This document shows, piece by piece, positions 28,071 through 36,394 of a stretch of DNA of 64,000 nucleotides. The stretch is from Myxococcales bacterium UBA1238 (lineage in GTDB: Bacteria > Myxococcota_A > Bradymonadia > UBA7976 > UBA1532), in contig DBWM01000068.1 of the NCBI GenBank assembly GCA_002309015.1, positions 18,538-82,537 of the forward strand, read 5' to 3'. The position numbers and the translations under genes are program-made. A model generated the notes under the pieces. The model was not told where the DNA came from. It saw only the letters and a list, made by a program, of their open reading frames with translations, and did not search any database. How positions within the stretch are numbered: position 1 is the stretch's first letter; each line of letters begins with the position of its first letter.

Positions 28071-28202
28071 ATACGGTATATTTTGGCTCTACATCGATTC
28101 AGAGATACAAAATACGGTATTTCTCAGCTTTGCAGAAATGTATTGATTCAACCTACCGTATTTTTGGCTGATCAGTTACGCAAAGTTACAGGCATACGGT
28201 AT
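28071..28202. repeat. Array of four 9-bp palindromes at exact 41-bp period
   Basis: ATACGGTAT at 28071-28079, ATACGGTAT at 28112-28120, CTACCGTAT at 28153-28161 and ATACGGTAT at 28194-28202. Each start is exactly 41 bp after the previous one. The motif is an odd palindrome, ATAC-S-GTAT (the third copy has one mismatch at its first base and the opposite centre). The 32-bp stretches between copies are not similar to each other except for a T-rich start. Weaker matches continue near the same phase: ATATGGAGC 28235, TTACGATAA 28277, GTCCGGTAT 28319. As 41 is not a multiple of 3, the array is not coding. 41 bp is close to four helical turns, so sites would lie on one DNA face. Confidence 0.8.
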
Positions 28203-28270
28203 TTCATCTGTTTTACGTCAATCAATCCTCAAAAATATGGAGCTGACGCCAGAATACAGCTCTGCAAAGC
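28127..28270. repeat. 10-bp distant inverted repeat inside the gap
   Basis: GCTTTGCAGA (28127-28136) and its exact reverse complement TCTGCAAAGC (28261-28270) flank the third and fourth palindromes. In an RNA the two arms could pair and enclose about 124 nt. It may also be chance. Confidence 0.35.
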
Positions 28271-28329
28271 CAGAACTTACGATAAGTCTGCCATCTCATC
28301 GCTGATCGAAGGGTACGGGTCCGGTATGG

Positions 28330-28352
28330 ATGCCCGTTTTAAGGGCGTTTTT
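28330..28352 (+). terminator. Terminator-like hairpin with T-run, plus strand
   Basis: ATGCCC, a 7-nt loop, GGGCGT (one G-T wobble) and then five T. It would stop plus-strand transcription, either read-through from gpmI about 390 bp upstream or an RNA from the palindrome array. Confidence 0.4.
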
Positions 28353-28396
28353 GGGGCTGTCTATGGAGGGCGTTTAGAGATGCGCGGGATTGGAGG

Positions 28397-29395
28397 CTAT
28401 TCGGTCTTCTTTTTTAAATAGAGATCGATCGCTTTGCGGTGTTCTTCGTAGGTTTCGCTGAAAAAATGCTCGCCGGAGCCGTCCTGTTTGGCCACAAAAT
28501 AGAGGAGCTTTTGCGCATCCTTGTCGTTTGGGGGATCGAGGGCGGCCTTTAAGGCGGCTTTTCCGGGGTTGGAGATGGGCCCTGGGGGCAATCCGGCGAT
28601 CACATAGGTGCTGTAGGCGCTTTGGGGATCCTTACAGGCGGCAGGCGTGGCGCGCTGCAAATAGAGCTGCTCGCTGTAAACGCATGTGGGATCCGTCTGG
28701 AGCTTCATCCCCTTTGCGAGGCGGTTGTAAAAGACCCGCGCGCAGAGGCCCCGGTCGCGATCGGTTTTGGCTTCCTTTTCGACGAGCGAGGCCATGATGA
28801 GCAGCTTTTTTTGGGCTTCATCGTCGAGATTGCGCCCTTCGATCAGCGCGTTGAAGACGGCGTCAAACCTTGCGGTCATGCGCTTCAGCACTTCATCGAG
28901 GGTGCTGTCGATATTGAAGAAATAGGTGTCGGGGTAAAGCCGCCCCTCCAGGTGATCGGCCTCCACGCGATTCAAAAAATCCTTGCGCGCGGCCAGATGA
29001 GCCTCTTCAAGCAAATCCGCGATCTGCCAGCGGTTGTACCCCTCGGGCACGGTCAGGCGAATCTGAGGGCGCAGGCTCCCCTCTTCGAGCTTTTGCAGCA
29101 GATCTTTCGGCGTCATTTCGAGACGGATTTCAAAGATCCCCGCCTTAATCTGGTTGCCTTTGCCCATGAGGCGCCCATACCATTCCATCACCAGGGGCGA
29201 GCGGACCACGCCTTTTTGCGCCAGAATCTGAACGGCCCGCTTGTAGGAACTGCCCCTGGGGATCTCGACCACTTTGACGCCCCCTTTGGAGGAGAGGGGG
29301 TTGTTCAAAAAATGAACGCAATGGAGCGCAAAAAGGCCCAGGCCCAGCAGCAAGCCGCCGAGCAGGCCGAGGATCAACTTTTTCTTTTTCATCAT
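28397..29395 (-). CDS. mltG: Endolytic murein transglycosylase MltG
   Basis: The start is ATG 29395, overlapping the ruvX stop (ATGA); 332 residues, usual for the family. One N-terminal membrane helix (LILGLLGGLLLGLGLFAL) anchors a periplasmic YceG/MltG domain with a LysM-like part (EIPRGSSYKRAVQILAQKGVV). The catalytic Glu lies in ASLVEKEAKTDRDR, followed by FYNRLAKGMKLQTDPTCVY and the IAGLPPGPISNPG loop. It cleaves nascent glycan strands and sets their length. It is the last gene of the 11-gene minus-strand run. Confidence 0.92.
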   Translation of the reverse strand: MMKKKKLILGLLGGLLLGLGLFALHCVHFLNNPLSSKGGVKVVEIPRGSSYKRAVQILAQKGVVRSPLVMEWYGRLMGKGNQIKAGIFEIRLEMTPKDLLQKLEEGSLRPQIRLTVPEGYNRWQIADLLEEAHLAARKDFLNRVEADHLEGRLYPDTYFFNIDSTLDEVLKRMTARFDAVFNALIEGRNLDDEAQKKLLIMASLVEKEAKTDRDRGLCARVFYNRLAKGMKLQTDPTCVYSEQLYLQRATPAACKDPQSAYSTYVIAGLPPGPISNPGKAALKAALDPPNDKDAQKLLYFVAKQDGSGEHFFSETYEEHRKAIDLYLKKKTE

Positions 29396-29820
29396 GCAGG
29401 CCGCATATCTTTGTGACCGTCGAGCCAGTTCTGCAAAAACCACGTCGCAGCTTGCTTATCGATCACCTTTTTCCGATCTTTTCGGCTGACCCCGCCCTCT
29501 ATTAATGCCCGTTCCGCCGCTACAGTGCTCAGGCGTTCGTCCTGGCGCTCAACAGGCAGCCCCAGACGCTGCTCCAATAAGGCCACGAACTTGTCGATCC
29601 GCCAGGCTTGCGCGCTCATGCGCCCGTTTAAATGCAGCGGACGCCCCACCACCAGAACCCCCACCTCGTATTCCTGCACCAGACGCTGCAATTCCTCGAG
29701 ATCGCTCTCGATTTTCGTGCGATCGATCGTCTTTACCCCCTGAGCGATCAGCCATGTGGGGTCGCTGACCGCCACGCCGATCGTCCGCTCCCCCACATCG
29801 AGCCCCATCGCGCGCATCAT
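29392..29820 (-). CDS. ruvX: RuvX/YqgF Holliday-junction-resolvase-like nuclease
   Basis: ATG 29820 overlaps the upstream lipoprotein stop (ATGA) and follows GGAGG; 142 residues, standard for YqgF. The RNase H-like fold is shown by GLDVGERTIGVAVSD at the N-terminus, VLVVGRPLHLNGRMSAQA in the middle, DERLSTVAAERAL and IDKQAATWFLQNWLD near the end. The family is essential in E. coli and acts in pre-16S rRNA 5'-end maturation, perhaps also on junctions. Its linkage to mltG is common in bacteria. Confidence 0.92.
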   Translation of the reverse strand: MMRAMGLDVGERTIGVAVSDPTWLIAQGVKTIDRTKIESDLEELQRLVQEYEVGVLVVGRPLHLNGRMSAQAWRIDKFVALLEQRLGLPVERQDERLSTVAAERALIEGGVSRKDRKKVIDKQAATWFLQNWLDGHKDMRPA

Positions 29821-30896
29821 CGGCCTCCGCCTTCGCTCGAGAACTCCGCCAGCCGCTCGATCAGGCGGTTCAGTCGCTGCTCGGTCTGCTCCCGCCATCC
29901 ACCTTCATCGCCCAGGCGGTCGATCATCGCGATGTTCTTCTGATAAATCTCGATAGACTCCTCGAAGACCGGCTTCAAAACGCTCCGCAGCTTGGCAAAA
30001 TAGAGATCCCGCGTCTCCTGATCGAAGTTTTCAGGGGGCTGCACAGCGTACACATCCTCCGCAAACTCCTCGTAAAGATCGCCCAGCTGGAACCCCGCCG
30101 CCGCCGAGATTTCGGGATGCTGCACCGATATGGACGAGATGTAATGCCGCTGCGCCTGTTTGAAGCGGCGTATCTTCTCCTGCAGCATCCCCTCCATCTG
30201 ATCGAGGGAAGCTTTGAGCTCGGCCCGGTGACTCAGCGTCTGATAGATCCGCCCCCAAAGGTAATAGCCCTCCGCCAGCAGATCATTGCCCCGCAAATAG
30301 TCGGCATAAATCTCCTGCACGCGGTTGATCGACTTCCGCAGATCGCGCTCGGCGGCCGAAAACTCTTCCATCCCCAAATAAACGGCCCCTCTTCGCAGCA
30401 ACAATTCAGCCTGCTCCGAGGGCGACAGATCCTTTTTCAAAAGATCGCGGTAAAGATCGAGGGCTTCCTGGTAAAGATGGCGCTCCGACAGGCAGTAAGC
30501 CTTGTGAAACAGGCCATCGTTGCGATCCTTCTCCTGGGCTGCGAGCTCCACATAGCGCTCGAACAGCGGCTGCGCCTTGTCGAAAGCCTTCAGCTTCTCA
30601 TGACACATCCCCTCATTGTATAAAGAGGCGGCCAGGTAGTGAGAATCAGGAAAGAATTCGCGCAAACGCTCATAATTCTGAACGCAGGTCTCATAATCCT
30701 TCGCGCTGTAAGCCTGCTGCGCCTCCTCGTAGAGGCCCTGCGCGTCGAACATGCCCGTCACTTCGCCACCCGATGCGGTGATCACCATCGCATCCATATC
30801 GATGACCGTCTCAGGCCCCACCGGCAGCTCCGGATTGCGAGGCGTGCCCCCACAGGCCCACAAAAAACAGCAAAGCAAGCAAGCGAGCTTTCGCAT
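29817..30896 (-). CDS. TPR-containing lipoprotein
   Basis: 359 residues from ATG 30896 with GAGGTGA upstream. A short lipoprotein signal (LLCCFLWAC lipobox, Cys15) is followed by TPR units at about 55-120 (LYEEAQQAYSAKDYETCVQNYERLREFFPDS) and through about 230. It is probably on the periplasmic side of the outer membrane, in a role like a protein-assembly scaffold. The C-terminal third is helical and charged (EQRLNRLIERLAEF). Overlaps ruvX by 4 bp and follows the ArsA-like gene by 8 bp. Function unassigned. Confidence 0.75.
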   Translation of the reverse strand: MRKLACLLCCFLWACGGTPRNPELPVGPETVIDMDAMVITASGGEVTGMFDAQGLYEEAQQAYSAKDYETCVQNYERLREFFPDSHYLAASLYNEGMCHEKLKAFDKAQPLFERYVELAAQEKDRNDGLFHKAYCLSERHLYQEALDLYRDLLKKDLSPSEQAELLLRRGAVYLGMEEFSAAERDLRKSINRVQEIYADYLRGNDLLAEGYYLWGRIYQTLSHRAELKASLDQMEGMLQEKIRRFKQAQRHYISSISVQHPEISAAAGFQLGDLYEEFAEDVYAVQPPENFDQETRDLYFAKLRSVLKPVFEESIEIYQKNIAMIDRLGDEGGWREQTEQRLNRLIERLAEFSSEGGGR

Positions 30897-30904
30897 CGAT
30901 CACC

Positions 30905-31966
30905 TCATTTCTGGATTGCATCCAAAACAAAGCAGGGCACATCGCCAAGAGCCGCCAATCGCGCCAAAGCCCGCTGGTCGCGCAGAGCCCGCTTCTGGTA
31001 GGCATCGCCCCAATCGATCAGGCGCTGCAGCAATCGCTCCCCGCTGGGATCGCCCTCTTTGCAAAGCTGAGCCCGAAGCTGCTCCGAAGAAGGCCGCTCG
31101 ATCGGCGCCAAAGGCTGATGGCACGCGATCCCTGCAAAATGCATCTGGCGTTGCATCAAATCGCAGCGCAGCTGCAACGCATCCTCAAGCGGCCCCTCCT
31201 CCAGCGAAGTGACCGCAACAAACCCCGTACCCGGCGCCCGCAACAATTTCTGAAGATCCGCGCAGGACTGCCGCGCCTGCCCCATCACATCCGCAAAGAG
31301 CGCTAAAAAGCGCGAGAGATCCTCAAGGAATCCCTCGCCGGTCATCCGCTCCAGCGCCCGCAGCACCATCGATTTGCCCCGGTTTTTGAGCCGCGCACGC
31401 AAAGATTCCGTAGAAGGCGCGTGGTTTAAAAAGCTTTGCAGCCAGGGGTTTTGCAGCGCTCTGAAGATGCGATCCGGCGTATCGAAGAATTCCATCGCGC
31501 GGCTGGCCGGAGCCGTATCGAGCAGCACCAGATCGAAGCGCTCATCCTTGCAAAGATGCGCCACACCGAGCACCGCCAAAAACTCCTGACTGCCCGCAAG
31601 CGACGTCGAGAACACGTGGTAAAACCGATTCTCGATCAGGGCTTTGGCCTGCTGCAGGTTCGGCGAAGATCGATAGACCACAGCCTCCGCTTCATCGCGG
31701 GGATCAAACATCATCGCCGTCAGGCTGCCCTGAGGCGAAAGGCCCATGCGCGCCCAGTCTTCGGGGGTCAGCAGATATTCGCCGCGCCACAGAGGCAGCC
31801 CCAGAACATCGGCGAGGCGCCGCGCGGGATCGATGGTGAGCACCGCAACCCGCTTGCCCATCAATGCAGCTTTGACCGCCCATCTTGCCGAAGTGGTCGT
31901 CTTCCCAACGCCGCCAGCCCCCACCATGATCAGCAAGCGATAGCCCGAAAGCAGATCCTCTAACAC
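30905..31966 (-). CDS. ArsA-like ATPase, subunit with altered P-loop
   Basis: 353 residues from GTG 31966, which overlaps the end of the other ArsA-like gene by 7 bp; no clear ribosome site, so it is probably coupled. The P-loop is VGAGGVGKTTTS: the lysine before GGVGKT that marks deviant Walker A ATPases of the ArsA/MinD class is an alanine. Other motifs are intact (TIDPARRLADVLG, DLVLLDTAPASRAMEFF). It is a cytoplasmic dimerising ATPase. In actinobacteria and myxobacteria-like genomes ArsA relatives often occur as adjacent pairs of unknown function; arsenite export is not indicated as no arsB/arsR is near. Confidence 0.8.
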   Translation of the reverse strand: MLEDLLSGYRLLIMVGAGGVGKTTTSARWAVKAALMGKRVAVLTIDPARRLADVLGLPLWRGEYLLTPEDWARMGLSPQGSLTAMMFDPRDEAEAVVYRSSPNLQQAKALIENRFYHVFSTSLAGSQEFLAVLGVAHLCKDERFDLVLLDTAPASRAMEFFDTPDRIFRALQNPWLQSFLNHAPSTESLRARLKNRGKSMVLRALERMTGEGFLEDLSRFLALFADVMGQARQSCADLQKLLRAPGTGFVAVTSLEEGPLEDALQLRCDLMQRQMHFAGIACHQPLAPIERPSSEQLRAQLCKEGDPSGERLLQRLIDWGDAYQKRALRDQRALARLAALGDVPCFVLDAIQK

Positions 31967-32883
31967 TTGAGTCTGGCCTCCAACGCCCCCAAAAGCGCGC
32001 TCAATTCGCCTGGTCCAAAGCGATCGCTCCAGATCTCAGGCAGCTCGATCACCGGTAACTCCACGTCGTTCAAAGGTTTTAACCGCTTTTGGGCGATCTC
32101 TTCCTGATCCATGCAGCGCGCCGCCCATTCCCAAAAGGCATCCTTCCCCGAATGCACCCGAAGCCTCGCCTCTTCTTCCGCAGAGAACCCCAGCCGGGGC
32201 ATGCGGTTCACAAACAGGCAGCCCAGCGGCAGGTTGAGCTCCGTTTTCAAGCGCCTGTAAAGCTGCAGAGTCTCCATCACGGGCAGCGCCTGCGGCAAAG
32301 TCACCAGATGGACCACCGTCCGCTCGGGATCGTCGAGCAACTGCTGCATGGCGCGCGCCTCGCGATACAAATTCCCGTCGCACACCGCTTCGCAAATGGA
32401 CTGCGGCAACCGAAAGAAAGGGATTCCATGCCCGGTGGCGGGTGCATCGATCACAATGCGATCCCAAAGCGGACGCTGTTTTTCGCGCTCGCGCTCGTGA
32501 TTGAACGCCTTGCCGAGCATCACCAGATCGCTCACCCCGGGCATCAGCGCCACCAGCGACTGCACGAGCGTGTTTTCAAAAAAAAGTTTGCACAAGGCCC
32601 GCAGCTTTAACTTCAAAAGCCCGTATTCCACCATCGCATCTGAGGGATCCATATTGACGCACCACAAATTGGGCGCGATCCCCGCGATCTGCGGACCCAC
32701 CGGCGGATGCCCAAACATCGGAGCCAGTCGCTCAGGCCGGGTATTGAGCTCGCAAAGCAGCGTCCGATGCCCGTTTTTTGCAAAGCGCGCCGCAAGCAGC
32801 GCCGCCACCGTCGTTTTTCCAACGCCGCCCTTGCCCGTCACCAGCGTAAACCGCTTTTCCAAACCGCGCGCATCCGCAAGCAT
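31960..32883 (-). CDS. ArsA-like ATPase, subunit with canonical deviant Walker A
   Basis: 307 residues from ATG 32883 behind AGGGTGA. It has the full TGKGGVGKTTVA P-loop with the signature lysine, plus CELNTRPERLAPMFG (switch I-like) and DRIVIDAPATGHGIPFF. It is shorter than the neighbour and likely forms a heterodimer with it. It begins 9 bp after folA in the same transcript. Targets are unknown; relatives include Get3-type chaperones and arsenite-pump ATPases. Confidence 0.8.
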   Translation of the reverse strand: MLADARGLEKRFTLVTGKGGVGKTTVAALLAARFAKNGHRTLLCELNTRPERLAPMFGHPPVGPQIAGIAPNLWCVNMDPSDAMVEYGLLKLKLRALCKLFFENTLVQSLVALMPGVSDLVMLGKAFNHEREREKQRPLWDRIVIDAPATGHGIPFFRLPQSICEAVCDGNLYREARAMQQLLDDPERTVVHLVTLPQALPVMETLQLYRRLKTELNLPLGCLFVNRMPRLGFSAEEEARLRVHSGKDAFWEWAARCMDQEEIAQKRLKPLNDVELPVIELPEIWSDRFGPGELSALLGALEARLKC

Positions 32884-32892
32884 CGCTTCACC

Positions 32893-33435
32893 CTACAGCG
32901 TTTTTAAACATTCGAGCCCATCGCTGGGCAAAGGCAGCGCTTCAGACGCCTCTTCCGCCCGCACGAGCTGCACGAACCACATGTGAAACGGATTCCCGGC
33001 ATCGCGCGGACGCTTCTTAAAAGCCGTGATTTTCCAGGCAGTTGGCTCAATTTTGGGAAAATACGCATCGCCTTCAAAGCGCCCGTCCACAACCGTCAGA
33101 TCCAGCTGCCGAAGATGGGGCCAGGCCGCTGCATAAATCTGAGCTCCGCCTATCACATACCCCAGTTCCGAGGGCAAAATCGACGCGAGAGCGAGCGATA
33201 AATCATCATAACGCTCGGCATCTTTAAAATGCGCAACTGTGCGGGAAATCACAAGATTTCGGCGATTCGGCAAGGCGTGTCCAATGGACTCAAACGTCTT
33301 TCGGCCCATGAGCACCGTATGATGCGCCGTCAGCTGCCTGAAATGCGCCAGATCGGCCGGCAGATGCCAGGGCAAGGCGTTCCGGACGCCGATACAGCCC
33401 TGCCAGTCCAAAGCCGCGATCGCATGCCAGGGCAT
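32893..33435 (-). CDS. folA: Dihydrofolate reductase
   Basis: ATG 33435 shares a base with the BatA-like stop (TAATG); 180 residues against about 160 usual, with a C-terminal tail of some 20 residues. It reduces dihydrofolate with NADPH. Motifs: AIAALDWQGCIGVRNALPWHLPADLAHF with the catalytic Asp in PADL, LMGRKTFESIG (NADPH site), RRNLVISR and GYVIGGAQIY. thyA is not nearby. Its place inside an envelope operon is unusual. Confidence 0.93.
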   Translation of the reverse strand: MPWHAIAALDWQGCIGVRNALPWHLPADLAHFRQLTAHHTVLMGRKTFESIGHALPNRRNLVISRTVAHFKDAERYDDLSLALASILPSELGYVIGGAQIYAAAWPHLRQLDLTVVDGRFEGDAYFPKIEPTAWKITAFKKRPRDAGNPFHMWFVQLVRAEEASEALPLPSDGLECLKTL

Positions 33436-35516
33436 TAAACACGCTCGTTTTTTTTCATCGATGGCTTCAGACGGCCGGCCAGGACGCCCGATTCCATCAG
33501 CAGCAAAAAGAAGAGCCCGATCAAGGCTGCATGCCAGAGCTCTACGGGAGAATCGCCCAAAAACGCCGCGCTCCCGTTTTGTGCCTGATCGCTGGATTTC
33601 GCTGATTTTCCGCGCAGATCGCCCGCATAACCGTCTACGGCTACGGCAAACCCCGGAAGCGAAACCGCCTCCAGAATCGGCTCCGGCTCCACCTTGTATG
33701 CGCCCAGCTCATCCGTCACCTCAAACCGCCAGGGCGCCTCCACGACCGACAAACGCCCCGATGGACTCGTCACGCGCACGCGCTCCACCTGCGGCAATGC
33801 GACCGCCAAATCGACCGGCTGACCCACCGAAACCGTAGGCTGCGAAATCGCCGAAACCCGCGTCAAAACCCGCATCATTTGCTGCAAAAGCGGCAGAAAA
33901 TCGGGACGAATGGGCAAATCTCCCCAATCCCGATCGATCGAAGTGGTCAAAAGCGCCACCTGACCCTCACCCAGCGGCCGCGTCAGCAAAAGCGGCGCGC
34001 CATCTTCCAGCTGCATCACCACGTCGCCTTCGGTCTCAGCATTGGGATCGAGCAGCAGATAGCGCTTCACCTTCGCCTCAGAAAGGCTGCTCTGAGACGG
34101 ATTGGCAAAGGGCGCCAACATCGGATGTCCCAACAGAAAACGCCCGATATGTGCCACCTTGCGATCGCCGCCCGTCAGGCTCGCCGCCGCATCCCCCGCA
34201 CGCCGCACATCGCGCACCATGCGCGGTAGAAACGCCCCCAGCTGCGCATTCCAGAGTTTCGGCGTCGCGCGCGATCCGGCCGTGATCAGAAGCCCTCCGC
34301 CTTTACGCAAAAAAGACTCCAGATTCTGGGCAGTTGCGCGATTTAAGCCCGCAACATTGGCCAGAATGACCACATCAAAATCGTTCAGGTTCGCTTCTGC
34401 AAACGCCAGCTCATCCATGCGCTCCAGCGAAAGCTGAATGCCCTGCAGCGCATCCCGCGACAACGCCTGCTCCACATAAAACAGCTCGTCCCGGTGCGGC
34501 GTGGGGCTCGGCTCACCGTCAACCGCCAAAACGCGCAAAGTGGGCTCCGCCTGCACCAAAAACATCCGCCGATCGTCCAGCGGGAGCGCATCCTCACCCA
34601 AAACCAAAGCCGCCGAGGCCGCCTGATGCTGATCGAACCGCGCATAAAACGTCTTGGTCGCCATCTCGCCGGGTTTCAACGACAAAAAGCCGCGCGCCAA
34701 AACCTCACCCTCGCATTCCAGATGGATCGGCCAGTTTTCGATGGGCGTATCCGCAAAGCGCGCAACCCGCCCTTCAATGCGCCAAAAGCCCTCACCCACA
34801 TCGCTTGCAGGAGTCAGCGACACATCCACAATCGCTGTATTTTCAAGAGGTTGGCCGTCCGAAACATCGACGGGGATGCATTCGATCGAGGCGTCCGGAG
34901 GCGGAGGCAACTGCGCAAGATGGGCGGGATAAGAGAACACCACCACGCGTTTGGAACCGCTCGTTCCCGAAGAGAGCAAGCTGTAGGCGCGCGCCACGGC
35001 CATGGGCAAATCATCTGTTCGATAACCCGTTTTTGCTTGCCGCAAAGCCAGTTGCGCTTCTTCGAAATGCTCCGTCAGCCCCATATCGGGCCCGTCTGTG
35101 CCCGCCAGAATCAGAGCTCCAAGCCCCTTATGGCGCGCCATCGCATCCTCAACCAGGCGTTGCCCCTTCTCAAAAAGCGACTCACCCTCCAGGCGATAGG
35201 CCATGGGATATGAAGCGTCGAGCACCCAGACTGTATTCGATAAAACATCTTGAGTTTCAACGAGTTGCGCTTCTTTTTCGCGAATGATCGGCCGGGCCAG
35301 GGCCAGCGCCAGAAGCGCCAGAAACGCGCAGCGCAACAACAGGAGCAGCAGCTGCTTTGCGCGAAATCGGTGGGCCGTCTTGCGCTGCGATCTGCGAATC
35401 AACTCGATGGCCGGAAACCGCACATGCTTCGGCTTTCGGCGCTGAATCAGATGTAAAATCGGTGGGATAGCGACCGCAAGCAGGCCCAGAAGCAGCATGG
35501 GCGACAAAAAATTCAT
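33435..35516 (-). CDS. BatA-like membrane protein with N-terminal BatA domain
   Basis: 693 residues; ATG 35516 overlaps the DUF58 stop (ATGA). The N-terminus (PMLLLGLLAVAIPPILHLIQRRKPKHVRFPAI) is the aerotolerance-type BatA_N segment with a first helix, followed by a second helix (LLLLLLRCAFLALLALALARP). A von-Willebrand-like domain follows (NTVWVLDASYPMAYRL) whose metal-site DxSxS is changed to DASYP. A glutamine-amidotransferase-like fold is around residues 330-480 (FDVVILANVAGLN; FLRKGGGLLITAGS). A last membrane helix lies near 670. It is probably an inner-membrane partner of the MoxR/DUF58 pair. Confidence 0.8.
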   Translation of the reverse strand: MNFLSPMLLLGLLAVAIPPILHLIQRRKPKHVRFPAIELIRRSQRKTAHRFRAKQLLLLLLRCAFLALLALALARPIIREKEAQLVETQDVLSNTVWVLDASYPMAYRLEGESLFEKGQRLVEDAMARHKGLGALILAGTDGPDMGLTEHFEEAQLALRQAKTGYRTDDLPMAVARAYSLLSSGTSGSKRVVVFSYPAHLAQLPPPPDASIECIPVDVSDGQPLENTAIVDVSLTPASDVGEGFWRIEGRVARFADTPIENWPIHLECEGEVLARGFLSLKPGEMATKTFYARFDQHQAASAALVLGEDALPLDDRRMFLVQAEPTLRVLAVDGEPSPTPHRDELFYVEQALSRDALQGIQLSLERMDELAFAEANLNDFDVVILANVAGLNRATAQNLESFLRKGGGLLITAGSRATPKLWNAQLGAFLPRMVRDVRRAGDAAASLTGGDRKVAHIGRFLLGHPMLAPFANPSQSSLSEAKVKRYLLLDPNAETEGDVVMQLEDGAPLLLTRPLGEGQVALLTTSIDRDWGDLPIRPDFLPLLQQMMRVLTRVSAISQPTVSVGQPVDLAVALPQVERVRVTSPSGRLSVVEAPWRFEVTDELGAYKVEPEPILEAVSLPGFAVAVDGYAGDLRGKSAKSSDQAQNGSAAFLGDSPVELWHAALIGLFFLLLMESGVLAGRLKPSMKKNERV

Positions 35517-36394
35517 CGCCGTCCTCCAAAAAGCGCGAGCAGACTTTGTTCGATTGGCCAGTCGGTTTGCACTTGCGCAAAATCGACGCCCCCATCCTCA
35601 AGCTCCAGGCGGAGATCGTCACAAAATCGTTTCATTTCAAGCAGATACTGTTGTTTCATCCCACGCGGATCCGCTTCGATTTCGCCCTCATTTTCCATCG
35701 ATTCAAACAGGCAAAGCTCCTGAAACGGAAACGTCAGCTCATCGGGATCGAGCACCTGGATCACCACCATCCGCTGCCTCTGCTTGCGCAAAATGCGCGC
35801 CATCGACGTAAATTGTCCTTTAAAATCAAGGCAATCCGAGAGCAGCACGATGAGTCCCCGCCCCGAGAAGCGCTCTGCAATCTGCGACAAAGCTGCGGTC
35901 ACAGAAGTGGATCCTTTGGGCTGAAGATTTTCTAAAACCTCAATAATATTCCATAGATGGGCTTTTTGAGCGCAGGGAGCCAAAAACGTCCGGGGGCGCT
36001 CATCAAAACATTGGATCCCCACCGCATCGCCCTGATCGAGCAGAAGCCAGCAGAGCGCCGCGCAAAGCTGCGCCGCATAACGCATTTTTGAAGGACGCCC
36101 CTCCCCGCTGTAGCCCATGGAGCCCGATTGATCGAGGCAAAGCCATGCGCGCAGGTTGGTTTCATCCTCAAATTCCTTCACGCAATAGCGATCGTTGCGC
36201 GCATAGGCTTTCCAGTCGATGCGCCGAATCTCGTCGCCGGGCGCATATTCGCGATGCTGCGCAAATTCAATGCTCTCGCCCCGATGGCGGTTGCGGTGAA
36301 TCCCCGCCAGAGAACCGTCCACAAAGCAAGAGGTTTTAATATCTAATCGCGCGATTTTATTGATGATTTCAGAAGAAAGAAGTTCCGTTTTCAC
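35513..36394 (-). CDS. DUF58 domain protein
   Basis: GTG 36394 overlaps the moxR stop as GTGA; 293 residues. The conserved DUF58 block RGESIEFAQHREYAPGDEIRRIDWKAYARNDRYCVKEFEDE is present near residues 37-80. A VWA-like metal site follows (LCLDQSGSMGY, residues 87-97, with intact DxSxS). DUF58 proteins are adaptors operating with MoxR AAA+ ATPases. No signal or membrane segment. Confidence 0.9.
   Translation of the reverse strand: MKTELLSSEIINKIARLDIKTSCFVDGSLAGIHRNRHRGESIEFAQHREYAPGDEIRRIDWKAYARNDRYCVKEFEDETNLRAWLCLDQSGSMGYSGEGRPSKMRYAAQLCAALCWLLLDQGDAVGIQCFDERPRTFLAPCAQKAHLWNIIEVLENLQPKGSTSVTAALSQIAERFSGRGLIVLLSDCLDFKGQFTSMARILRKQRQRMVVIQVLDPDELTFPFQELCLFESMENEGEIEADPRGMKQQYLLEMKRFCDDLRLELEDGGVDFAQVQTDWPIEQSLLALFGGRR

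Larger units (their letters stand above)
27940..28396. other. 457-bp non-coding gap between converging gpmI and mltG
   Basis: This is the only gap over 300 bp in the window. It is AT-richer than the flanks and lies between two gene ends, so no promoter for a flanking gene is needed here. It contains the 41-bp-periodic palindrome array, a 10-bp distant inverted repeat and a terminator-like hairpin (separate entries). A 125-codon open frame (28044-28421, plus) runs through the array, but it has no ribosome site or recognisable protein features and overlaps mltG, so I do not call it a gene. Confidence 0.7.

Noticed and set aside
28071..28202. CRISPR array
   Set aside because: The repeat is only 9 bp and no cas gene is in the window; real CRISPR repeats are over 20 bp.
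28044..28421. 125-codon open frame through the palindrome array
   Set aside because: It has no ribosome site or family features, the 41-bp period is not a multiple of three, and it overlaps the end of mltG.
28622..29416. Plus-strand open frame (264 codons) over mltG
   Set aside because: It runs antisense to a clear MltG and shows no family motif.
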